Shown here one piece after another: positions 43,082-52,133 of a stretch of DNA of 64,000 bases. The stretch's first letter is position 1. Every line of letters begins with the position of its first letter. The DNA comes from Phycisphaerales bacterium (GTDB lineage: Bacteria; Planctomycetota; Phycisphaerae; Phycisphaerales; UBA1924). Where the stretch lies: assembly GCA_020849615.1 (NCBI GenBank), contig JADLFW010000004.1, positions 248,001 through 312,000 of the forward strand. The letters are read 5' to 3'. The notes below the pieces were generated by a model. It was not told where the DNA came from, searched no databases, and saw nothing but the letters and a program-made list of their open reading frames with translations. A program made the translations under genes and the position numbers.

Positions 43082-44755
43082 ATGCCACTGCCACGGATTG
43101 CCATTGTCGGACGCCCCAACGTGGGCAAGAGTTCGCTGCTGAACCTGATCGCGGGGTCGAAGGTCTCGATCGTGGACCCCACGCCCGGCGTGACCCGCGA
43201 CCGGGTGACGGCGATCGTGGACCTGCTGCCGCCCGACAATCGCGACAAGGCCCGGACGGTCGAGCTGATCGACACGGGGGGCTTCGGCGTGTACACGGCC
43301 GAGGGCGGGCGGTTTGATGAGATCGGGGAGGACCTGGGCAAGCTGACGGCGTCGATCGAGTACCAGATCGCTGAGGCGGTGCGCAGCGCTGACCTCGTGC
43401 TCTTCGCGATCGATGCGCAGGCGGGGATCACACCGCAGGATTCGGAGATCGCGCGGCTGCTGCGCGAGGGCAAGTACGCCGGGGAGGGCGGCAAGGCCCG
43501 GCGGCACGAGGGCACGGAGGGGGAGAAGACGCCGTACCACAAGCCCCCGCCCGTGCAGATCGTGGCGACCAAGGTGGACGGGCCCAAGTGGGAGACGCAT
43601 GCGCTCGAGTTCAGCGGGCTGGGCTTCGGCGAGGCGCTGATGGTCTCCTCGAAGAACAACTACCTGCGCCGCGAGTTCCTCGATCGGCTGTGGGAGCTGG
43701 CGGGGCAGGTGGGGCCCGGGCCGAGCGTGCCGGAGGAGCCGGCGGTGGTCGCGGACATCAAGCTGGCGATCGTGGGCAAGCGCAACGCCGGCAAGAGCAC
43801 GATGGTGAACACGCTGGCGGGCGAGCCGCGGATGATCGTCTCGGAGATTGCGGGCACGACGCGGGATGCGGTGGATGTGCGGCTGGAGCTGGATGGCAAG
43901 TCCCTGATCGTGATCGACACGGCCGGGCTGCGCAAGAAGAAGAGCTTCCAGAACCAGATCGAGTGGTACGCCCTGGATCGCCTGGAGCGGAGCATCGAGC
44001 GCGCGGATGTGGTGCTGGTGCTGATCGACGCGACGACCGATGTGAGCCAGGTCGATCAGCAGCTGGCGATGATGGTGCAGAAGGCCTTCAAGCCCGCGGT
44101 GATCGTGGTGAACAAGTGGGACCTGGTGGATGGGAAGCGCGGGCCCAACGGCAAGATCGTCACGACCATCGACTTCGAGAAGTACATCCGCAAGGAGCTC
44201 AGGGGACTGGACTTCGCCCCAATCGCGTTCACCTCGGGGCTCGAGAACCTGAACGTGAAGGAGACGATCGACCTGGCCCACGACCTGCACGAGCAGGCTG
44301 GGCGGCGGGTGACGACGGGGAAGCTCAACCGCTGGCTGCGGGAGGTGATCGAGAGCCGGCCGCCGCCCAACAAGCTGGGGACGCGGCCCAAGGTGTACTT
44401 CGTGGCCCAGACGGGCGTCCGGCCCGTCACGATCGTGCTGGTGGTGAACCGGCCCGAGCTGTTCGCGCCCAACTACCAGCGGTTCCTGCTGAACCGGCTG
44501 CGGGAGACGCTGCCGTTCCCGGAGGTGCCGATCCGGCTGGTGGTGCGTGAGCGCCGCCGCGACCGCGATGATGTGCTGGAGCGGGCGGGCCGGCGGATGC
44601 ACGACACCGGCGAGAAGGACCTGGGCCCGCTGGTGGATGAGTTCGACGAGTCGGCCGAGGCGCTGCTCAGCGATGAGGAATCGGCGGTGGTCGAAGAGTT
44701 CGGGGACCTCGAAGGCGCCGAGGACGCCGGCGAGTTCTTCGACGACGAGCCATAA
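43082..44755 (+). CDS. der: ribosome biogenesis GTPase Der (EngA)
   Basis: 557-aa tandem GTPase for 50S assembly. First G domain: GRPNVGKSS, DTGG, TKVD in place of the usual NKxD. Second G domain: GKRNAGKST, DTAG, VVNKWD. The C-terminal KH-like domain (TGKLNRWLREVIESRPPPNKLGTRPKVYFVAQTGVRPVTIVLVVNRPELF, YQRFLLNRLRETLPFPEVPIRL) follows. Between the first G3 and G4 is an extra, repeat-like segment (GGKARRHEGTEGEKTPYHKPPP). The tail (about 80 residues after the KH domain) is acidic and unusual. ATG 43082 was chosen by the TACGAT box 8 nt upstream and the family start. Confidence 0.94.
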   Translation: MPLPRIAIVGRPNVGKSSLLNLIAGSKVSIVDPTPGVTRDRVTAIVDLLPPDNRDKARTVELIDTGGFGVYTAEGGRFDEIGEDLGKLTASIEYQIAEAVRSADLVLFAIDAQAGITPQDSEIARLLREGKYAGEGGKARRHEGTEGEKTPYHKPPPVQIVATKVDGPKWETHALEFSGLGFGEALMVSSKNNYLRREFLDRLWELAGQVGPGPSVPEEPAVVADIKLAIVGKRNAGKSTMVNTLAGEPRMIVSEIAGTTRDAVDVRLELDGKSLIVIDTAGLRKKKSFQNQIEWYALDRLERSIERADVVLVLIDATTDVSQVDQQLAMMVQKAFKPAVIVVNKWDLVDGKRGPNGKIVTTIDFEKYIRKELRGLDFAPIAFTSGLENLNVKETIDLAHDLHEQAGRRVTTGKLNRWLREVIESRPPPNKLGTRPKVYFVAQTGVRPVTIVLVVNRPELFAPNYQRFLLNRLRETLPFPEVPIRLVVRERRRDRDDVLERAGRRMHDTGEKDLGPLVDEFDESAEALLSDEESAVVEEFGDLEGAEDAGEFFDDEP

Positions 44756-44854
44756 CACGCTGGCGGGCGTGAATTACGCGGCATCCCGGTTATGGGGTCT
44801 TTTGCGCGGCCCGCGCCGGCGGTACGCTCGGGCACTCGGGGATGGGGGTGCTGG

Positions 44855-46177
44855 GTGTCGAACTTCGACCTGTCGGTGCATTTTTTCATGCAGATGGCGG
44901 CGATCCTGGCGGCGTGCCGGGTCGTGGGGTTGATCGCGCGCTACCTGGGCCAGCCGCAGGTGGTGGGGGAGATGATCGCGGGTGTGGTGCTGGGCCCGAG
45001 CGTGCTGGGTGCGTTCTGGCCCGACGCGATGGCCTGGCTCTTTCCCCGCCAGCTGGTGGTGGATGGGCACGTGGTGATGGCGGGGGGCAAGGCGGTGCCG
45101 CACCCGCTGATGACGGTGATCTACTGCGTGGCGCAGGTGGGGCTGGCGTCGTACATGTTCCTGGTGGGGGTGGAGTTCCGGGCCGACCTGATCCGCAAGC
45201 GGGTGCGCAGCGCGGTGTCGGTGTCGATGGCGGGGATCCTGGTTCCGTTCGCGCTGGGCGTGCTGATCGCCTACTTCCTGCAGGGCAACGCGCGGATCTT
45301 CAAGCCGGATGTGAAGCTGTGGGAGAACATGCTGTTCCTGGGCGCCTCGATGTCGATCACGGCGTTCCCGATGCTGGCCCGGATCATCTACGAGCGCGGG
45401 CTGAGCGGGACGAGCCTGGGGGTGCTGGCGCTGGGGGCGGGTTCGACCGACGATGTGGCGGCGTGGTGCGTGCTGGCGGTGGTGCTGGCGAGCTTCAAGA
45501 GCGATGTCGAGATCGCGGCGCTGGCGATCGGCGGCGGCGTCGTCTACGCGGTGCTCATGCTGACGCTGGGCCGGCGGCTGCTGGCGGTGGCGCTGCCGCG
45601 GATGGAGCACACCCCGCTGCTCAAGAGCTTCCCGGTGCCGGTGATGCTGACGCTGCTGATGCTGGCCTCGTGGTTCACCGACTCGATCGGCATCTACGCC
45701 GTCTTCGGGGCGTTCATCCTCGGCGCGGCCGTCCCGCGGGGCGAGTTCGCGGTGCAGATGCAGAAGAAGCTCGAGCCCGCGGTGGTGAACCTGCTGCTGC
45801 CGCTCTTCTTCGTGTACTCCGGGCTCAACACCAAGATCTCGCTGGTGAACACGCCCGCGCTGTGGGGGATCGCGGCGCTGCTCTTTGCGGCGGCGGTGTT
45901 CGGCAAGGGCGTGGCGTGCTACGCGGCGGCCCGGGCCAACGGCGAGCCGCAGCGCGAGGCGGTGGCGATCGGCGCGCTGATGAACGCCCGCGGGCTGATG
46001 GAGCTGATCATCCTCAACATCGGGCGCGATTTCGGCATCATCACCGATGAGCTGTTCAGCATGATGGTGATCATGGCGGTGGTGACGACGCTGATGGCGA
46101 CGCCGATCTTCGAGCTGGTCTACGGCCGGGAGCGCGATGCGCACCTGATCGCGTCGGGGAGAAGGCTGGAGGCGTAG
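44855..46177 (+). CDS. cation:proton antiporter (CPA2/KefB type)
   Basis: 440-aa integral membrane protein with about 12 helices. CPA2 motifs: VVGLIARYLGQPQVVGEMIAGVVLGPSVLG at the start, GLASYMFLVGVEFRADLIRKRVRSA, GASMSITAFPMLARIIYERGL, GAGSTDDVAAWCVLAVVLA (the ion-binding Asp pair equivalent), GVYAVFGAFILGAAVPRG-like segment, PLFFVYSGLNTKISLVNTP, EAVAIGALMNARGLMELIILNIG. No C-terminal TrkA domain. Exchanges Na+ or K+ with protons. GTG 44855 gives the conventional start; a TACGCT box lies 26 nt upstream, so this gene has a short leader. Confidence 0.9.
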   Translation: MSNFDLSVHFFMQMAAILAACRVVGLIARYLGQPQVVGEMIAGVVLGPSVLGAFWPDAMAWLFPRQLVVDGHVVMAGGKAVPHPLMTVIYCVAQVGLASYMFLVGVEFRADLIRKRVRSAVSVSMAGILVPFALGVLIAYFLQGNARIFKPDVKLWENMLFLGASMSITAFPMLARIIYERGLSGTSLGVLALGAGSTDDVAAWCVLAVVLASFKSDVEIAALAIGGGVVYAVLMLTLGRRLLAVALPRMEHTPLLKSFPVPVMLTLLMLASWFTDSIGIYAVFGAFILGAAVPRGEFAVQMQKKLEPAVVNLLLPLFFVYSGLNTKISLVNTPALWGIAALLFAAAVFGKGVACYAAARANGEPQREAVAIGALMNARGLMELIILNIGRDFGIITDELFSMMVIMAVVTTLMATPIFELVYGRERDAHLIASGRRLEA

Positions 46178-46225
46178 GGAAGCAGAGACCAGGACACGCG
46201 GCAACCGGGCGACCGCGCTGCCCGC

Positions 46226-47395
46226 TCAGGCCGCCAGGTCGATGTCGGGGAAGCCGTCATCGGTGTCGCGCGATGGGCCCCAGGCATCGCCCCACTTGGA
46301 GGGCGGCAGGTGCCGGTGGTGCACGTGGATCACCCGCGAGAGCTGGCGGGCGAAGAGATCGGCGATCAGCGAGAGCATCGGCTTGAGCTCATCGGGGAAC
46401 GCCTGCTTCTGGTCGCGGAAGAGCACCATCACCGCGAGGCAGTCCTCATCCTGGCGGCAGGGTACGGCGACCAGCGTGGAGTCGCCGATCCAGTCCGCAT
46501 CATCACCCAGCACGGCGTCGAGGTCCTCGCGGCCCCTGAGCACGCGGACCTCCTTCTCTCCCTCGAAGCGCGGGGCCAGCGAAGAGGCAAGGTGGTCCAG
46601 GAGCATCTCGGCGGCTTCCTTGGGCCCGTCGTAGTTGACGTACGCGCCCAGCGAGAAATCCCCCGATGACGCGGGGAGGAAGATCGCGGCGTTGGTCGGG
46701 CCCGACTTGGTGAGCACGAACTCCAGCGCGGTGCGCAGGAGGCTCTCGATGTCCAGCTCGCGGCGGATGAGGCTGCCGAACTCGGTGGCGAGGGCCACAT
46801 CGTTCATTCGGTCGTTGAGGTCGCGGTAGGCGCCGGCGAGGTCGCCGCAGAGCGACTCGATGTGCCGGGACATCTCGACACGGGCCGACTGCAGCTGGCG
46901 GCAGAGCCGGCGGAGGCGCTCGACGCGCTCCTCGCGGGCCCGGCCGCGCCGGGCCTTGATGCACGCGGCCGCGGTCCGCGCGATGAACTCTTCGCGCTTG
47001 AGCCTGGGCGAGAGCACATCCACGGCCCCGCACCGCAGGGCGGCGACGGCGTCGTCGAGCCTGGGGGTCTCGCCCAGCAGCACCACGCTCACGCCCGGGC
47101 GCCGCTCGGTGGTCTCGGCGGCGAGTTCTTCCGCGCCGGCGAGCCCGGACTGGATCATGATCACGTCGTACGGGCCGGCATCCTCGAGGCGGGCGCGGGC
47201 TTCTTCGGGCCCGGCCGCGTGGTCGGTCTTGCCGCCGGCTTCATCGAGGTGGGCTGAGACGAGATCGCGCAGAACCCGCGCGGTGGAGACGATGAGCACC
47301 CGTGGCGGGAGGGCCTGGGTGTCGGGCGTCGCGCCGAGGGTCGGGCCGGTGGCCGGAGTGGCGGAAGGTTCGGTTGGCTTGCGGCGGCGTGGCAC
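46226..47395 (-). CDS. pseudo-receiver and GAF-domain signalling protein
   Basis: 389 aa. Residues about 32-150 have the receiver fold (VLIVSTARVLRDLVSAHLDEAGG, DVIMIQSGLAGAEEL, VSVVLLGETPRLDDAVAALRCGAVDVLSPRL) but the phosphoacceptor Asp is replaced by Gln (MIQSG) and the acidic pair is missing, so it is a pseudo-receiver. A coiled coil (EERVERLRRLCRQLQSARVEMSRHIESL) leads to a GAF domain (IESLLRTALEFVLTKSGPTNAAIFLP ... DCLAVMVLFRDQKQAFPDELKPMLSLIADLFARQL). Last gene of the operon with the HDOD kinase and response regulator. Confidence 0.8.
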   Translation of the reverse strand: MPRRRKPTEPSATPATGPTLGATPDTQALPPRVLIVSTARVLRDLVSAHLDEAGGKTDHAAGPEEARARLEDAGPYDVIMIQSGLAGAEELAAETTERRPGVSVVLLGETPRLDDAVAALRCGAVDVLSPRLKREEFIARTAAACIKARRGRAREERVERLRRLCRQLQSARVEMSRHIESLCGDLAGAYRDLNDRMNDVALATEFGSLIRRELDIESLLRTALEFVLTKSGPTNAAIFLPASSGDFSLGAYVNYDGPKEAAEMLLDHLASSLAPRFEGEKEVRVLRGREDLDAVLGDDADWIGDSTLVAVPCRQDEDCLAVMVLFRDQKQAFPDELKPMLSLIADLFARQLSRVIHVHHRHLPPSKWGDAWGPSRDTDDGFPDIDLAA

Positions 47396-47421
47396 GGGTC
47401 AGGTTCCTGTTGGGTAAGCGA

Positions 47422-49716
47422 TCACGAGAAGCTGGAGAGCGGGAGGCTGATGGTGGCCCGGCAGCCCCGCGGCTGGAGGTTCTCGAGGTTCACCGAGCCG
47501 CCGTGGGCCTCGATGAGGCGGCGGGCCCGGGTGAGGCCCAGCCCGCGGCGACGGCCCGACGGCTGGTCGCTGAAGAAGGGATCGAACGCGTGCTGAAGAG
47601 TTCTGGGCGACATGCCGGGTCCTTGGTCCTCCACCGCGATAAGAAGTCGGCCATCGGCGAAGTCGTTTTGAACGTGAAGCACCACATTCTGCTCGGGGGC
47701 GGCCTGATGGGCGTTCACCAGCAGTTCCGAGAGCGCCGCCGCGACGATTTCTCGGTCGAGCATGGCCTCTTTCGGGGGCGTCTGGTGGCCGGGGTCCGCG
47801 ACACCGAGGGTGAGGCGTTCACCCAGCTTCGTTTCGGCCAGAACCTGCGCCTCGTGGATGACATCGGCGAGAGGGATGGCGGCGGGCCGGGGTTCGGGCG
47901 GGCGGGCGATGAGGTGGAGGCTGGAGATGAGGTCCGAGAGGTCCGCGGCCGCGCGGGAGATCGCCGCGGCCGCCCCCCGCTGGTCGGCATCGTCGAGCGC
48001 CGACAGCAGCAGCTGCGAACGTCCGGAGATGATCGTGAGGGGATTGTTCATCTCGTGGGCGGCGCCCGCGGTCATCTCGCCCAGCCGGGCCATCGACTCG
48101 GCCTCCGTGAGCTTGGCTTCGGATTCGATCAGGGAGCGGTGCGCTTCGGCGAGGCGCTCCTCGAGGCGGCGCTGCTGCTCCTGGTGCGCGGCGGCGAGGG
48201 CCGCGGCGCCCCACGTCGCCGAGAGCGAGCGGAGCAGCGCGGGCGGGGGGAGCTCGGCGTCGGGGCGGTCGTGCAGCAGCACGGCGGCGCCCCGGCCCGG
48301 CTCGTGGCCCTCGGTGGGCGAGAGCGGCAGGAGGCGGACCTTGCGGAGATCGGCGGCGTCGTGGAGGTAGTCATCGAGCCAGGGCAGCAGGCCCAGCATC
48401 GCGACGCTGAGCTGGGATGAACCGGTGAGGGCGGAGAGGAGGCGGAGCTGCGGCCCGCCCGCGGGCGGGGGCTCGGCGGCCTGGGAGCGGAGCAGCCGGC
48501 CCTGCTCATCGAACTGGAAGACCTGCCAGAGGTCGATGGGGGTGGGCTGGAAGAGCGTGGCGTAGAAGCCGGGCCCGAGGATGGAGGCGGCGGAGCGCAC
48601 CACCTGGCCCAGCGTCTCCATGCAGCCGCGGCGCGGATCGGCGGTGGCGTGGAAGGTGGTGATGGTCTGCAGGACCCGGGCCTGCTGGTGAGCGAGGCCC
48701 GACTGCTCCGAGAGCGCGGAGTTGAGGCGCGAGAGCTGGCGGTTGGCCTGCGAGACCGACTCGAGGAGGAGCTGCGGGGTGGTGACGTTCTCCAGGCCCA
48801 GCAGGCGGATACGGTCGGCGAGCTCGGCGTGCAGCGGCTCGGCGATCCTGGTGAGGATCTTGAGGTCGATGATGGCGGCGGTGCAGAGACGCGGGAGGTT
48901 GGGGATCGGGCCGAAATCGCCCGACCATCCCAGGTGCAGGTCGCGGCAGAAGGCCTTGGCGACGCCGACGATCGCGATGAGGGCGTTGAAGGAGCCCTCA
49001 TCCTGCATGGTGCGCGGGCCCTGGGAGTAGAGCCACATCACATCCTGGAGCTGCTGGGGGAGGCCCCAGCGCTCGGCGAGGCGCTTGCCGGCGGTGTAGT
49101 GGTCGAGGCCCAGCACGGAGCGCTCGATCGGCGCGCTGTCGCAGGCGCGCTTCTCGGCCAGGGCGAGCACGCCGGCGTAGGACTGGGGGAGGACCAGGTC
49201 GAGGACGATCTTGCCCAGGTCGTGCAGCAGGCCCGCGACGAACGCCTCATCGGGCACGATGCGCAGGTGCGGCTGCTTCTGGGCGATGAGCTCGCAGGCG
49301 CAGGCGACGGCGAGAGAGTGGCGCCAGAAGCCGGCCCGGTCGAAGGGGCGCGATTCGGCGCTGCGGGCCGCGGTCTGGCGGTCGACCTCGGCGGCCCGGT
49401 TCTTCATGACGTCGTAGACATCGACGCTGAGGACGGCCGAGCGCACGGCGTCCATGCCCAGCATGACGACAGCGCGCTTGACGGTGGTGATGCGGTCGCC
49501 CCACCCCTTGTCGGCCTTGCGGCACAGGCCCAGCAGCTTGCCGGCGAGGGCCGGGTCGGACTCGATGAGCCGCGCCAGCTCGGAGAGATCGACATCATCG
49601 GCGCTGCCCAGCGAGAGCAGCCGGGCCGCGATGGGCGAGAGCGTGGGCAGGTTGTCCACCTGCGCGAGGATCAGGTCGATCTGGCGGAGGCGGGGTGCTT
49701 CGGCGGCCAGCGTCAT
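47422..49716 (-). CDS. HDOD-GAF-histidine kinase hybrid
   Basis: 764 aa. The N-terminal HDOD domain (VDNLPTLSPIAARLLSL, LIESDPALAGKLLGLC, HSLAVACACELIAQ, AFVAGLLHDLGKIVLDL) is followed by a GAF-like region (about residues 340-510), a DHp helix with H-box LGEMTAGAAHEMNNPLTII and an HATPase domain (LSELLVNAHQAA N-box, VEDQGPGM, FFSDQPSGRRRGLGLTRARRLIEAHGG). HDOD-linked kinases occur in planctomycetes and deltaproteobacteria. The predicted partner is the response regulator encoded 39 bp upstream in the same operon. Confidence 0.87.
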   Translation of the reverse strand: MTLAAEAPRLRQIDLILAQVDNLPTLSPIAARLLSLGSADDVDLSELARLIESDPALAGKLLGLCRKADKGWGDRITTVKRAVVMLGMDAVRSAVLSVDVYDVMKNRAAEVDRQTAARSAESRPFDRAGFWRHSLAVACACELIAQKQPHLRIVPDEAFVAGLLHDLGKIVLDLVLPQSYAGVLALAEKRACDSAPIERSVLGLDHYTAGKRLAERWGLPQQLQDVMWLYSQGPRTMQDEGSFNALIAIVGVAKAFCRDLHLGWSGDFGPIPNLPRLCTAAIIDLKILTRIAEPLHAELADRIRLLGLENVTTPQLLLESVSQANRQLSRLNSALSEQSGLAHQQARVLQTITTFHATADPRRGCMETLGQVVRSAASILGPGFYATLFQPTPIDLWQVFQFDEQGRLLRSQAAEPPPAGGPQLRLLSALTGSSQLSVAMLGLLPWLDDYLHDAADLRKVRLLPLSPTEGHEPGRGAAVLLHDRPDAELPPPALLRSLSATWGAAALAAAHQEQQRRLEERLAEAHRSLIESEAKLTEAESMARLGEMTAGAAHEMNNPLTIISGRSQLLLSALDDADQRGAAAAISRAAADLSDLISSLHLIARPPEPRPAAIPLADVIHEAQVLAETKLGERLTLGVADPGHQTPPKEAMLDREIVAAALSELLVNAHQAAPEQNVVLHVQNDFADGRLLIAVEDQGPGMSPRTLQHAFDPFFSDQPSGRRRGLGLTRARRLIEAHGGSVNLENLQPRGCRATISLPLSSFS

Positions 49717-49755
49717 GTGGGTGAACCCCTGCGGTCGCTGCGCGGGCCCCGGGCG

Positions 49756-50403
49756 TCAGGCCGCGGAGCCGGCCTTGGAGGTGTTCGGCGGCTCGCCGGG
49801 GCGCGCGTTCATGTCGAGCAGGTCGGCGATCCGGGCCATCAGGGCATCGATGTTGAAGGGCTTCTTGACGAACGCGCTGGCGCCGGCGTCGAGCAGCCCC
49901 TGGATCTCCTGCTGGTTTACCACGCCGGAGACCACCACGACCTTGGTGTCGGCCAGGCGCGGGTTTTCGCGGACGCGCTTGCACACCACGTTGCCGTTGA
50001 TGTCCGGGAGCATGTAGTCGAGCACGATGAGGTGCGGGCGGTAGGACTCGGTGAGCAGCCCGGCGTCGTAGCCCGTGCCCGCGGTGCGGACATCGAAGCG
50101 GTCATCGCGCTTGAAGACATCGACGAAGAGCTCGACGATCTGCGGGTCGTCATCCACGATGAGGATGCGCTTCTTGGCGCCCTCGAGCGCATCGGTCGGG
50201 ATGTTGTTGGCCCGCATGAAGCGGATCAGCTCCTCGCGGGGGATGCGGCGGAACTTGGAGCCCGGCACGCGGAAGCCGGTCAGGCGTCCGGAGTCGAAGC
50301 AGCGGATGATCGTCTGCTGCGAGACCTTGCACACCTCGGCGGCCTCGCCGGTGGTGAAGATCTTCTTGTCGGACCATTGCCTCGGATTCGTGTCGGTCGC
50401 CAT
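49756..50403 (-). CDS. response regulator with N-terminal excisionase-like DNA-binding domain
   Basis: 215 aa. Residues about 12-64 form a MerR/excisionase-like helix-turn-helix (IFTTGEAAEVCKVSQQTIIRCFDSGRLTGFRVPGSKFRRIPREELIRFM). The receiver follows with acidic residues D84-D86, phosphoacceptor D129 (LIVLDYMLP) and Lys180/181 (FVKKPF). The order DNA-binding first, receiver second is the reverse of common response regulators. First gene of the minus-strand operon with the HDOD kinase and the pseudo-receiver protein. Confidence 0.87.
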   Translation of the reverse strand: MATDTNPRQWSDKKIFTTGEAAEVCKVSQQTIIRCFDSGRLTGFRVPGSKFRRIPREELIRFMRANNIPTDALEGAKKRILIVDDDPQIVELFVDVFKRDDRFDVRTAGTGYDAGLLTESYRPHLIVLDYMLPDINGNVVCKRVRENPRLADTKVVVVSGVVNQQEIQGLLDAGASAFVKKPFNIDALMARIADLLDMNARPGEPPNTSKAGSAA

Positions 50404-50818
50404 CGCATCACTCCCCGGACCCCGTTACCCCGAAACCCGAAACCCGAAACCCGCAACCCCGAAAACCCCGCCCTGAATCGGTGAACACCACAGCGCCGCC
50501 GGGGTCAGGCCCGGCACGACAGATCAGCATCAGTGGATGTCCGGCAACGGGTACGCATCAAGCACGGAGTTCCGAACCGCAGACCCAGAACAAGGTGCGC
50601 GGCGGAGCGCGAGATTGGCGCCGCCGCGGTCGCGCGGGCCTGGGCCTGATTGCCCAGACTTCCCGCCCGGCAGGGTCGTCCATCGACCCCCCCGGTTCCC
50701 AACTTCACGCGCGGAGGCTGCGCTCGATGCGTCTATACGGCGCGTGCCGCGTGTAGGTGGCGGAGTGATGTGGAAAAATGGGGGAACGCGCCTTATCGGG
50801 GGTGAACGCCCCGGGCGA
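50404..50818. other. intergenic region
   Basis: About 415 bp with no gene that I can support: it contains the 7-nt repeat at 50430-50468. The promoter of the signalling operon should be here. Confidence 0.4.
50430..50468. repeat. 7-nt tandem repeat
   Basis: CGAAACC three times, CGCAACC and a degenerate fifth copy; seven-nucleotide period as at 38770, 42919 and 34992. Confidence 0.7.
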
Positions 50819-51550
50819 TCAGAGCTTCGTACGGGGGGTTCCGGCCCGCCCGTGCAGGGCCCGCCACTTGGTCACCGCCTCCGGCTCGCGCGGGTAGATG
50901 GGCGAGAGCCGGGCCGGGTCCACCTCTTCAAGGCGGGCCGAGCATTCCAGGCAGGCGATGGGGTCAAAGATCGGCTCGTAGAGGGCCACGCCCAGCCGCG
51001 CCGCCTCAGCGCGGATGGCCTCGGGCAGGTGGCGGTCGGCGATGAGGGCGCGGAGGCCGGGCCCGGGCAGGTCGGGGGCGGTGATGAGCGAAGATGGCGA
51101 GTGGCGAGCCGCGTAGGGGGGAAGAGAAGAAAAGGTGGTGAGGTGCGTGGATGGGCCCTTGGATGAAAGCGCTACACCGAAGGGTGTCGGGATGTTGTGC
51201 GGGGCGCGGGCCGCGATGACCAGCGCGGTGGGCACCGCGACCGCGCGGGCGCCGGTCGTCTCCGCGATCATCTGCGCGACGGTGATGGCGATGCGGATGG
51301 CGGTGAAGCCGCCGGGCCCGGCGCTGACGGCAATGCGCTCGAGCTGCGCGGGCCTGATGTTGAGGCGGCCCATCAGGCGGTCGATCGCGGGGAGCAGATC
51401 ATCGGTGTGAGGCTTGTCGATCGCGACAGGCTCGAGATCAAGCACGCGCACGGTGTCGCCATCGACCTCACCGATGCAGACTCCCGGATGCCAGGCAACG
51501 CCGGGCGACCACGAAGAGGGGTTGCTGGTTTCGATGGCGAGAGTGAGCAT
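50819..51550 (-). CDS. tsaB: tRNA threonylcarbamoyladenosine biosynthesis protein TsaB
   Basis: 243-aa YeaZ/TsaB, partner of TsaD and TsaE in t6A37 synthesis. N-terminal ASKHA motif LTLAIETSNPSS, then LLPAIDRLMGRLNIRPAQLERIAVSAGPGGFTAIRIAITVAQMIAETTG with the GPG-F-T-IR signature, and AVPTALVIAA. The middle (ALSSKGPSTHLTTFSSLPPYAARHSPSSL) is unusually low in conservation and may come from repeat insertion. Co-directional with arfB, 42 bp downstream of it. Confidence 0.88.
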   Translation of the reverse strand: MLTLAIETSNPSSWSPGVAWHPGVCIGEVDGDTVRVLDLEPVAIDKPHTDDLLPAIDRLMGRLNIRPAQLERIAVSAGPGGFTAIRIAITVAQMIAETTGARAVAVPTALVIAARAPHNIPTPFGVALSSKGPSTHLTTFSSLPPYAARHSPSSLITAPDLPGPGLRALIADRHLPEAIRAEAARLGVALYEPIFDPIACLECSARLEEVDPARLSPIYPREPEAVTKWRALHGRAGTPRTKL

Positions 51551-51592
51551 GGGAAGGCACTGAGGCAGGAAAGCGCCAAGGCGCGAAGGGAT

Positions 51593-52006
51593 TCAGTCGC
51601 TCGGTCGTTCGCGGCGCTTGGCCTTGATGGCGCTGTCGCGCTTCTTGGCGGTGAGTCGGCGTTCCTTGGAGCCCTTGGTGGGCTTGGTGGCCCGGCGGGT
51701 GCGAGGTCGAACCATGGCCCGGGCCATCAGATCGCGGAGGCGCTCGATCGCCGCATCGCGGTTCATGGTCTGCGATTTGAACTCATCGGCGACGATGATC
51801 AGCTCATCATCCTTGGTGACTTTGCTGGGCGAGGCCCGGCGGAGGCGGTCGAGGGCCTCGTGGTGAAGCGGGAGTTCGGAGATGTGCACGCGGAGCTCGG
51901 CCCGGGTGGCGACCTTGTTGACATTCTGCCCGCCCGGGCCGCGGCTGGTCTTGAAGTCGAACCGGAGGATGTGCTCGGGGATGGGAGGGGGCGTCGGGAG
52001 AGTCAT
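51593..52006 (-). CDS. arfB: ArfB-type peptidyl-tRNA hydrolase/release factor
   Basis: 137 aa. The GGQ catalytic motif is in FDFKTSRGPGGQNVNKVATRAELRVHISE, and the C-terminal tail is basic (RATKPTKGSKERRLTAKKRDSAIKAKRRERPSD), as needed to enter the empty mRNA channel of stalled ribosomes. No codon-recognition domain, so it is the ArfB (YaeJ) rescue type and not RF1/RF2. ATG 52006 starts at the family N-terminus. Upstream of tsaB in the same direction. Confidence 0.9.
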   Translation of the reverse strand: MTLPTPPPIPEHILRFDFKTSRGPGGQNVNKVATRAELRVHISELPLHHEALDRLRRASPSKVTKDDELIIVADEFKSQTMNRDAAIERLRDLMARAMVRPRTRRATKPTKGSKERRLTAKKRDSAIKAKRRERPSD

Positions 52007-52133
52007 GGGGAAGGGTAGAGGAGGTGGGACGGTCGAGGGTGCCGTGGTGGGCGAGTCCGCGAGCCCGCCACGACGGAGGCTTTGGGGAGGCACACCGTGG
52101 GGGAGGCGACCCGAAACGGGTCGTCTCCACTAG

